50,489 nt of DNA from an uncultured Clostridia bacterium (lineage in GTDB: Bacteria; Bacillota; Clostridia; Oscillospirales; Oscillospiraceae): contig CALCRH010000294.1 of assembly GCA_937894515.1 (NCBI GenBank), positions 1-50,489 of the forward strand, in the 5' to 3' direction. Under the pieces are notes generated by a model, which ran no database searches, was not told where the DNA came from, and saw only the letters and a program-made list of their open reading frames with translations. Every line of letters starts with the position of its first letter. Position 1 is the first letter of the stretch. Below, in pieces: positions 9,108 to 15,220 of this stretch. The translations under genes were made by a program, and so were the position numbers.

Positions 9108-10505
9108 TTACCAGTCTATATCGTCATACGGCGTATCTGCAACACCCTTGGCGTTCAAATTTTCGACCATACGATCCAATGGTCCTCGCCACATATTTTT
9201 GAACCAGTCGGTATCACCGAACCATTTCACCAGCGTGGGACTGACGGCATAGTAGGTGTGAATAAAGGCTCTGCCGTACCAGGTCTGGGCAAGGGTCTCG
9301 TCCCGGAATCGCCGGAGGGTCCAGACCTCGGGGCAGTCATAGGAACCGTATACTGCCGTAGCCACATAGCATCCACCGCCACTACTGCCGGAGTCATTGT
9401 CTTTAGCAAAATTGACCGTGGCGGAGGACAGGGTGCTTGTACCGGTCATCTTTTTCCACTCGTCCTCCGAACCGGCATAATTCACGGTGAAGGAACCGCA
9501 CCCTTCAAAAGCATTTGCACCGATGGATTTCACGCTCTCGGGAACCGAGACACTGGTCAGATTCGTACAACTTGCAAAAGCTTTTTTGCCAATGGAGGTC
9601 ACGCCATTACCAATAGAAACCGTCTCGATTTGGTCCTGATAGTTTGCCCACGGTGCCGCAGAACTGTCATAGTCGTTCATAGCACCGCGTTTGGGTACGG
9701 CCAGTACCGCCCCGCCGCTCTTTGGCGTATTGGTCTGCATAACTGGCTGCTCCAACTCGATGCTTAGAGTTTTTTCGTCATCGCTCAAACTGCACAGCAC
9801 ATCTGTACCGCAGTAGTCGGAAACGTACACCTTGGCGCTGAAGCTGGTCCCGTTTTCTTGACAAGTGATCGTATGATTGCCAAACGCCACGCCTGGATAT
9901 TGGGTATCATCTGTACTCCAGAACCATGCACCACTGACGGAATCATAGCCAATGGGACCGGCTTCCCACGGCACAAGTAAGTTGTCAGCATCGGTAATGG
10001 GATGAGTGGTATAGAACTGGATCGGGAACATGGCTCCTGACAACCCTTTGATTCTGCTCATGCCGGAAAAATAGTCCTGCGGATCATTGCTGCTGATCGG
10101 TGTATAGCCGATTGTCATATAAAGCGGTGCCTGATTCGTTACCGTATAGGGAAAAGAGACATTCTGATCCTGATAGGAATAGCTGAGCGAAACAGTACCG
10201 GCACTTTTCAATGAAACGGAATAGAAACCCTCTTTCTTTTCTACCTGGACGATACTTGCATTATCACTGGTTAAACTTGTAACGTCCGCATAGGTATTTT
10301 CCCCGGTCTTATGATAAAATCGGACATCGCCATCATAGCCAACATAGTTGGGACGATCCATGACCCAGCTATAATACTTGTCGTCTCCTCCGGTAGTATA
10401 TTGAAAATAAAGATTGTTGCCTGTTTCGCCTACGCCAATTGCCATTGTAGGGAGTAATAGTATACACAAAAGCAGCGCCAATACCAGCGCAAGAATCTTT
10501 TTCAT
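9108..10505 (-). CDS. Secreted protein with BspA-type LRR and C-terminal CFI-box domain
   Basis: 465 aa. The first 23 or so residues (MKK, then a leucine-rich core ending near MAIG) form a clear signal peptide. Residues about 30-280 are a beta-rich region I do not recognise. Residues about 293-345 are one or two BspA/TpLRR repeats (VTSIGKKAFASCTNLTSV, VKSIGANAFEGC). After a Gly/Ser linker, residues 379-430 (CYVATAVYGS... LRRFRDETL... GRAFIHTYY... SP) match the CFI-box-CTERM domain, a cysteine-starting C-terminal module found on exported bacterial proteins and of unclear role. It has its own promoter and terminator. Base composition is somewhat more AT-rich than its neighbours. It is probably surface or extracellular. 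Confidence 0.8.
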   Translation of the reverse strand: MKKILALVLALLLCILLLPTMAIGVGETGNNLYFQYTTGGDDKYYSWVMDRPNYVGYDGDVRFYHKTGENTYADVTSLTSDNASIVQVEKKEGFYSVSLKSAGTVSLSYSYQDQNVSFPYTVTNQAPLYMTIGYTPISSNDPQDYFSGMSRIKGLSGAMFPIQFYTTHPITDADNLLVPWEAGPIGYDSVSGAWFWSTDDTQYPGVAFGNHTITCQENGTSFSAKVYVSDYCGTDVLCSLSDDEKTLSIELEQPVMQTNTPKSGGAVLAVPKRGAMNDYDSSAAPWANYQDQIETVSIGNGVTSIGKKAFASCTNLTSVSVPESVKSIGANAFEGCGSFTVNYAGSEDEWKKMTGTSTLSSATVNFAKDNDSGSSGGGCYVATAVYGSYDCPEVWTLRRFRDETLAQTWYGRAFIHTYYAVSPTLVKWFGDTDWFKNMWRGPLDRMVENLNAKGVADTPYDDIDW

Positions 10506-10551
10506 GGAAAAGCCTCCTTATATCCACTCTGATGAGAGTTTTATAACTTTT

Positions 10552-10579
10552 ATTATAGCGGCTTATCGGTATATTGCAA
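10552..10579 (-). promoter_or_regulatory. Promoter of the CFI-box gene
   Basis: On the minus strand, TTGCAA (10574-10579) and TATAAT (10552-10557) with a 16-base spacer. TAAGGAGG follows close to the start codon. It is divergent from the lytR-family promoter just to the right. Confidence 0.75.
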
Positions 10580-10596
10580 TCCCAATAAAACGATTC

Positions 10597-10625
10597 TTGT
10601 TATTTTCTTCAAAAAATGTTACAAT
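10597..10625 (+). promoter_or_regulatory. Promoter of the LCP-family gene
   Basis: TTGTTA at 10597-10602 and TACAAT at 10620-10625 with a 17-base spacer, 21 bases before the start codon. Confidence 0.65.
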
Positions 10626-10646
10626 GAAAAAAGTGAGGTGAGAGGC

Positions 10647-11678
10647 GTGGACAATGAAAACCGCAAAAAAATCTGGCGCATGATCGTGATTATGCTTGCG
10701 GCAGTTGTCCTTGTGACTGTCGTTGCCGCCCTCCTGATTTTCAACGACCTGTTTAGCCGCATGAAAGCGCCGCCGACAGAAGAAACACTCCCGCAAGCCG
10801 CCGATGTCCGGCCGGAGAAAGCTCCGGCGGAGAAAGCCCCGGCGGAAAAGCCGCGCCGGGAAGAGGAAACGCTCCCGCCGGTGCCGGAGATCTCCAGTGA
10901 AACGGATGCGGAACTGGAGACCGCCATTCAGGAAACGCTGCAGAATATTCAGGTGGAGATCCCCAATACCGATGGCGTGATGACCGTTCTCCTGCTGGGC
11001 AATGACACCCGGGATGTTCCCCTCGAACAGCGGACGGATTGTCTGTTTCTGGCCTCGGTCAATCAGAATACCCGCCAGATTCTGCTGGTCTCTGTTCCCC
11101 GGGAACTCAGCGTCTACGTTTCCGACTGGGGCAGGACGGACTCGTTACTTTCCGCCTGTGTCAATGGCGGCCCGGCACTGACTGCCAAAACCGTTGCACA
11201 GAATTTCGGCGTGGCCATTGATGCCTATCTGTCTATCAGCTTCGAGAGCTTTGAGCACGCGGTGGATACTTTCGGCGGGGTGGATATGGCCCTGTCTGCC
11301 GATGATCTGTCGGCACTGACAGGCAAAGGTTTCTCCCCAACATCAAACGGTACCGATACCTATCATCTGGACGGCGCTCAGACCTTGGCCTATTGTCAGG
11401 GACGTTCCACGGATACCGGCGCGGACCACACCGACCGCCAGCATACCGTGATCCGCAGAGTGTGGGAGAAATCCAAGACCGTGTCGCTGAAAACCCGCTA
11501 TTATGTGCTTCAACAGACCCTGCAGTCGGTTTCCACCAGTCTGACCCGCAGCCAATGTCTGAAACTGCTTTTGGATATGCCGATCCTGTATACCGGTAAA
11601 ATGCTCTCCTATACCCTGCCCATTGCAGATCGGGAAACCACCGCGGCCTGCCTGCAAAAGTGGATTTATAACGAATGA
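10647..11678 (+). CDS. LytR-CpsA-Psr (LCP) family cell-wall glycopolymer ligase
   Basis: 343 aa. LCP enzymes transfer lipid-linked polymers (teichoic acids, capsule) to peptidoglycan outside the membrane. A cytoplasmic basic stub is followed by one membrane segment (about residues 13-35, MIVIMLAAVVLVTVVAALLI). A Pro/Glu/Lys-rich linker with a repeated KAPAE unit comes next, then the LCP domain: LLLGNDTRD, RTDCLFLASVNQ, ILLVSVPRELSV, DTFGGVDM and LDGAQTLAYCQGRSTDTG. The GTG start at 10647 is chosen because GAGGTGA lies five bases upstream; an in-frame GTG at 10638 overlaps that site. The usual YVRYR-type arginines are partly replaced (YCQGR), so substrate handling may differ. Confidence 0.88.
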   Translation: MDNENRKKIWRMIVIMLAAVVLVTVVAALLIFNDLFSRMKAPPTEETLPQAADVRPEKAPAEKAPAEKPRREEETLPPVPEISSETDAELETAIQETLQNIQVEIPNTDGVMTVLLLGNDTRDVPLEQRTDCLFLASVNQNTRQILLVSVPRELSVYVSDWGRTDSLLSACVNGGPALTAKTVAQNFGVAIDAYLSISFESFEHAVDTFGGVDMALSADDLSALTGKGFSPTSNGTDTYHLDGAQTLAYCQGRSTDTGADHTDRQHTVIRRVWEKSKTVSLKTRYYVLQQTLQSVSTSLTRSQCLKLLLDMPILYTGKMLSYTLPIADRETTAACLQKWIYNE

Positions 11679-11702
11679 CCTCAAGCAAAAAGACGGCCAT
11701 TT

Positions 11703-11791
11703 GGCCGACTTCAATTCCTGTTCTGCTTTTCCAAAAATAAAAGACACCCATTCGGGTGTCTTTTACTTTTTTGGTACGGGTAACAGGACTT
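11703..11791. repeat. Direct-repeat unit A with partial tRNA-Leu 3' end
   Basis: An 89-base unit nearly identical to unit B at 11865-11950. It contains the terminator GACACCC/GGGTGTC and, at 11772-11791, the last 20 bases of tRNA-Leu (minus strand: CCA, acceptor 3' strand and half of the T arm). The rest of a tRNA is missing. The left edge carries CCTGTT sequence resembling an inverted T-arm. It looks like a duplication of the tRNA downstream region. Confidence 0.75.
11739..11764 (+). terminator. Terminator after the LCP gene (inside repeat unit A)
   Basis: Arms AAAAGACACCC (11739-11749) and GGGTGTCTTTT (11754-11764), loop ATTC. It is symmetrical, so it could act on both strands. Confidence 0.8.
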
Positions 11792-11864
11792 TCCACGGCC
11801 GAACGCAACAGTCCCCCGGACTGTTGCTCCCAAAAATGCTTCGTCTCCGGCTCGCATTTTTGGA
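11792..11864. other. Spacer with two perfect hairpins between the repeat units
   Basis: No gene. It holds an 8-bp stem CAACAGTC/GACTGTTG (about 11807-11827) and a 10-bp stem CCAAAAATGC/GCATTTTTGG (about 11830-11863). Neither is followed by a clear T run. Confidence 0.7.
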
Positions 11865-11950
11865 GGCCGACTTCAAGTCCTGTTCTGCTTTCTAAAAGCA
11901 AAAGACACCCATTCGGGTGTCTTTTACTTTTGGTACGGGTAACAGGACTT
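11865..11950. repeat. Direct-repeat unit B overlapping the tRNA-Leu 3' end
   Basis: An 86-base unit matching 11703-11791. Its right end is the genuine 3' end of tRNA-Leu. Its left end holds TTCAAGTCCTGTT (11872-11884), the exact reverse complement of 11941-11953 in the tRNA T arm. The unit is therefore bounded by 13-nt inverted arms around the terminator. Confidence 0.75.
11900..11925 (-). terminator. Terminator of tRNA-Leu
   Basis: Same stem as in unit A: AAAAGACACCC (11900-11910), loop ATTC, GGGTGTCTTTT (11915-11925). It lies six bases beyond the CCA end of the tRNA. Confidence 0.85.
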
Positions 11951-12013
11951 GAACCTGCACGGTTGCCCACCGGAACCTAAATCCGGCGCGTCTGCCAATT
12001 CCGCCATACCCGC
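11931..12013 (-). tRNA. tRNA-Leu (anticodon UAG)
   Basis: 83 bases including an encoded CCA. On the minus strand the acceptor arm GCGGGTA pairs with TACCCGT, discriminator A. The D-arm is GGCGGAATTGGCAGACGC. The anticodon arm CCGGA-TTTAGGT-TCCGG places TAG at positions 34-36. A long type II variable arm (GTGGGCAACC) and the T-arm with GGTTCAAGTCC follow. The long variable loop and the UAG anticodon identify a leucine acceptor reading CUN codons. Confidence 0.95.
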
Positions 12014-12023
12014 GTACAATCGG

Positions 12024-12052
12024 ATTATAGCACAGCTATCCTGTCGGTACAA
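12024..12052 (-). promoter_or_regulatory. Promoter of tRNA-Leu
   Basis: Minus strand: TTGTAC (12047-12052), 17-base spacer, TATAAT (12024-12029), about 10 bases before the mature 5' end. The -35 lies next to the ftsH terminator. Confidence 0.8.
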
Positions 12053-12055
12053 GAG

Positions 12056-12093
12056 AAAAAATGATCTGCACAGATAGCCGTGCAGATCATTTT
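12056..12093 (-). terminator. Terminator of ftsH
   Basis: A 14-bp stem (arms 12058-12071 and 12080-12093, AAAATGATCTGCAC/GTGCAGATCATTTT, loop of eight) followed by a T run on the minus strand, 23 bases beyond the ftsH stop. Confidence 0.88.
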
Positions 12094-12115
12094 GACTTTC
12101 CACAAAGTTTTCCAC

Positions 12116-14257
12116 TTATTCTTGCCGATTTTTTTCCGTATTTTCCGTTTTTTTGCCGGTTTCCTCCGAATGATTCTCCGTATTTTCCGGATTTTCCTCG
12201 ATTTCCGGTGCCTTGACCGGCTCGGACACCATGTGAATATGCTTGGCCGGTGCCTCGATGGTCTCGGGAATGCTGGGCTTAAAGCCGTTCTGGCCGGGCA
12301 GCTTGGTGCCGTAGTAATCGCTGACGGTCTCGGGGTCCTTTCCCTCGATAATGGCCATCATCTCCTGCCCGGTAATGGTTTCCTTTTTCAGCAGATATGC
12401 CGCAATTTTGTCTAAAAGCTCCCGATTTTCTTCCAAAATCTTCTTGGCGTCTTCGTGGCACTGCCGTAGGATTTTGATGGTTGCCCGGTCTGCTGCGGCA
12501 TAGGTCTCCTGGGCACAGGTCATGGAGTATCCGCCGTCCAGATACTGGCTTTGAATGGTACCCAAAGCCATCATATCGAACTCGTCGCACATGCCGAATC
12601 GCGCCACCATATTCCGCGCCATTTCTGTGGCTCGTTCGATATCGTTTGCCGCCCCGGAAGTACTGGTATTACACACAATTTCCTCGCTGGAGCGTCCTGC
12701 CAGCAGCGTGCGGATCTCCGCCAGAATATCGTCTTTCGACATGAGGAATTTCTCTTCTTCCGGCAGGTGCAGCGTGTATCCTAACGCACCCTGCGTATGG
12801 GGAACGATAGTGATTTTAGAGACGGGTTGGGCATTTTTTTGCTTGGCAGCCACCAACGCGTGGCCCACCTCGTGATAGGCAATGATTTTCTTTTCTTCCT
12901 CGGTGATAACGGTGCCCTTTTTCTCCGCACCGGCGATAACAACTTCAAAAGAAACCAGCAAATCCTCCTGATTCACGGCCTTGCGCCCTTTTCGCACGGC
13001 CCGCAGCGCCGCCTCATTCACCAGATTCGCCAAGTCAGCACCGACACAGCCGGCGGTAGCCTGTGCGATCTTTTCCAAGTCCACATCCTCGCTCAGATGA
13101 ATATTGCGGGTGTGTACCTGCAAGGTTGCCAGACGGCCGGCATAGTTGGGGCGATCCACGGTGATGCGGCGGTCGAAACGGCCGGGACGCAGCAGCGCCT
13201 TGTCCAGCACTTCGGGACGGTTGGTAGCCCCCAGAACGATAACGCCCTTGCTGGGATCGAAACCGTCCAGCTCAGCCAGAAGCTGATTCAATGTCTGCTC
13301 CCGCTCGTCGTTCCCGCCGAAACGGCTGGCGTCACGGCTCTTACCAATGGTATCAATCTCGTCGATAAAGATGATGCACGGGGCGACCTTTGCCGCCTCT
13401 TTGAACAAATCACGGACGCGGCTGGCACCCACACCAACGAACATTTCCACGAAATCAGAGCCGGAGATGGAGAAGAAAGGAACGCCGGCTTCACCGGCTA
13501 CCGCCTTGGCCAGCAAGGTCTTACCGGTACCGGGAGAGCCAACCAGCAGCGCGCCCTTGGGCAGCTTGGCACCGATGGCGGTGTATTTCTGGGGATTGTG
13601 GAGAAAGTCAATGATCTCCACCAGACTCTCCTTGGCCTCGTCCTGTCCGGCTACGTCTTTGAAGGTGACACCGGTGGACTTCTCCATATAGACCTTGGCG
13701 TTGGACTTGCCCACGTTGCCGATGCCGCCGAAACCGCCGCCACCGCTGCTCTTGCTGATAAAGCGCATCAGCAGCAGGAAAGCGCCGACCATAATAATGG
13801 TGGGCAGGATATAGGCCACCATGAATTCCAAAATGGGGCTCATCTGAGCCTGATAGTAGCCGGTGTAGTCCACCTTGTGTTCTTTCAGCAGGGGCAGCAG
13901 CCCATCGTCCCGCAGGGAAACCGTGTAGAGTGTAATGGGCGTTTCCTTGGTATGGGTAAAGGCCTTGTCCTCCAGTTTGTCGTTCTTAGCCTTTTCCGTG
14001 TGGATGTAGCCCTCCACCGGCGTGATATAGATGACATCATCCTTAAACAGAACGCTGTCCACTTCGTTGGATTCCACCAGAGTGATAAACTGGCTGTATT
14101 TCACTTCATGGCTGCTGGCCTTGTTAGCCGCGTTTCCATTGTAAGCGGTGAAATAGTTTAATGCCACCGTCAAAACCAGGGCCCAGGCAATCAGAGTCAC
14201 CACGCCCCGCAGCTTACCGGGCTTATTGCCTTTGTTATTCTGATTATTATTGGACAT
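12116..14257 (-). CDS. ftsH: ATP-dependent zinc metalloprotease FtsH
   Basis: 713 aa. FtsH is a membrane-anchored AAA+ protease hexamer that degrades misfolded membrane proteins and short-lived regulators. The N-terminus has two membrane segments (about 18-38 and 145-165) around an extracytoplasmic domain. The AAA domain has Walker A GSPGTGKT (about 240-247), Walker B CIIFIDEID and the second region of homology with RPGRFDR. The protease motif HEVGH sits near residue 460. The C-terminus after about residue 640 is a low-complexity Glu/Asn/Thr-rich tail (ENPENTENHSEETG), longer than the family minimum. It is divergent from rlmB and monocistronic. Confidence 0.97.
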   Translation of the reverse strand: MSNNNQNNKGNKPGKLRGVVTLIAWALVLTVALNYFTAYNGNAANKASSHEVKYSQFITLVESNEVDSVLFKDDVIYITPVEGYIHTEKAKNDKLEDKAFTHTKETPITLYTVSLRDDGLLPLLKEHKVDYTGYYQAQMSPILEFMVAYILPTIIMVGAFLLLMRFISKSSGGGGFGGIGNVGKSNAKVYMEKSTGVTFKDVAGQDEAKESLVEIIDFLHNPQKYTAIGAKLPKGALLVGSPGTGKTLLAKAVAGEAGVPFFSISGSDFVEMFVGVGASRVRDLFKEAAKVAPCIIFIDEIDTIGKSRDASRFGGNDEREQTLNQLLAELDGFDPSKGVIVLGATNRPEVLDKALLRPGRFDRRITVDRPNYAGRLATLQVHTRNIHLSEDVDLEKIAQATAGCVGADLANLVNEAALRAVRKGRKAVNQEDLLVSFEVVIAGAEKKGTVITEEEKKIIAYHEVGHALVAAKQKNAQPVSKITIVPHTQGALGYTLHLPEEEKFLMSKDDILAEIRTLLAGRSSEEIVCNTSTSGAANDIERATEMARNMVARFGMCDEFDMMALGTIQSQYLDGGYSMTCAQETYAAADRATIKILRQCHEDAKKILEENRELLDKIAAYLLKKETITGQEMMAIIEGKDPETVSDYYGTKLPGQNGFKPSIPETIEAPAKHIHMVSEPVKAPEIEENPENTENHSEETGKKTENTEKNRQE

Positions 14258-14298
14258 AAAAACCTCCGTAGAATGAAACTTTTTCCTTTTTCAAAGGC

Positions 14299-14327
14299 AG
14301 TATATCATAAATAAAGAAAAGCCACAA
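14299..14327 (-). promoter_or_regulatory. Promoter of ftsH
   Basis: Minus strand: TTGTGG (14322-14327), 17-base spacer, TATACT (14299-14304). Confidence 0.65.
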
Positions 14328-14391
14328 GTGAGCACAGACGGAATTTCCTGTAAAATTTCTGTGAATGGTGCTTTATTCCGGCGAAAGGCTG

Positions 14392-14400
14392 TGTTATAAT
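14392..14400 (+). promoter_or_regulatory. Extended -10 promoter of rlmB
   Basis: TGTTATAAT: a TG one base before a perfect TATAAT at 14395-14400. No convincing -35 (TTTATT at 14372). It lies about 40 bases upstream of the start codon. Confidence 0.6.
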
Positions 14401-14437
14401 TACTCTGTATTGTCATCAAGAAAAATGAGGTACTGTT

Positions 14438-15211
14438 ATGAAAGAAACTGAAATGCGCAAACCTCTGCCGGAGGCAGAAGCGGATGGCGTGATCGAAGGG
14501 CGTAATGCCGTTATTGAAGCACTCCGTGTGGGGACAGCCATCGACAAGATCTACCTGCTGAAAGGGGATACCGACAAGACGCTGGGTCATATCGCCTCAA
14601 AAGCCCGGGAAGCCGGCATCGTAGTGGTAGATGCGGACAAGCGCAAACTGGACAATATGTCTCGTACCCATTCCCATCAGGGAGTTATTGCGCTGGCTGC
14701 CGTGCGGGAATATGTCAGCGTGGAGAGCATTCTGGAAAGTGCTGCCGCCAAGGGGGAAAACCCGCTGCTGGTGGTTTGCGATGAGATTTCCGACCCCCAC
14801 AATCTGGGCGCGATTTTGCGGACGGCTGAGTGTGCCGGCGCTCATGGCGTTGTCATTCCCAAGCGCCGCAGCGCAGGGTTGACCGCCATTGTAGCAAAGA
14901 CCTCTGCCGGCGCGGTGAGCTATATGCCCGTGGCCCGGGTGGCCAATGTGTCGGCAACGCTGAAAGAACTGAAAAAGCAGGGTGTGTGGATCTTCGGTAC
15001 AGCCGCCGGTGCTGACACCATCTTGTATGATGCGGATCTGAAGGGGCCGGCGGCTATTGTGATCGGCAGTGAGGGAGACGGTATGTCACGCCTGGTGGCC
15101 GACAACTGTGACTTTTTAGTCAGTATTCCAATGCAGGGGAAGATTTCTTCCCTGAATGCCAGCGCCGCCGCGGCAATACTGCTATACGAGGCCGTCAGAC
15201 AGAGAAGGTAG
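14438..15211 (+). CDS. rlmB: 23S rRNA (guanosine-2'-O)-methyltransferase RlmB (TrmH/SpoU family)
   Basis: 257 aa. RlmB methylates the ribose of G2251 (E. coli numbering) in the P-loop of 23S rRNA using SAM. The short N-terminal substrate-binding domain (GVIEGRNAVIEAL) is followed by the SPOUT knot motifs DPHNLGAILRTAECAG, IVIGSEGDGMSRLV and IPMQGKISSLNASAAAAI. In many Clostridia rlmB lies next to cysS and a mini-ribonuclease gene; here the downstream partner is instead a large membrane protein only nine bases away, so the two are likely co-transcribed. A related TrmH-family specificity (another rRNA or tRNA ribose) cannot be excluded. Confidence 0.9.
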   Translation: MKETEMRKPLPEAEADGVIEGRNAVIEALRVGTAIDKIYLLKGDTDKTLGHIASKAREAGIVVVDADKRKLDNMSRTHSHQGVIALAAVREYVSVESILESAAAKGENPLLVVCDEISDPHNLGAILRTAECAGAHGVVIPKRRSAGLTAIVAKTSAGAVSYMPVARVANVSATLKELKKQGVWIFGTAAGADTILYDADLKGPAAIVIGSEGDGMSRLVADNCDFLVSIPMQGKISSLNASAAAAILLYEAVRQRR

Positions 15212-15220
15212 CTTTTTTCT

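Noticed and set aside
9045..9767. Plus-strand frame opposite the CFI-box gene
   Set aside because: Starts in a palindromic repeat, reads through the terminator, and has no motif; it is the shadow of the secreted protein gene.
11236..11970. Minus-strand frame running through the duplicated tRNA-end repeat
   Set aside because: It spans the LCP gene complement, two terminators and the tRNA. Its repeated peptide (SSPVTRTK) is only translated tRNA T-arm sequence.
12797..14161. 454-codon plus-strand frame opposite ftsH
   Set aside because: Pure complement of the FtsH coding sequence; no start site or family match.
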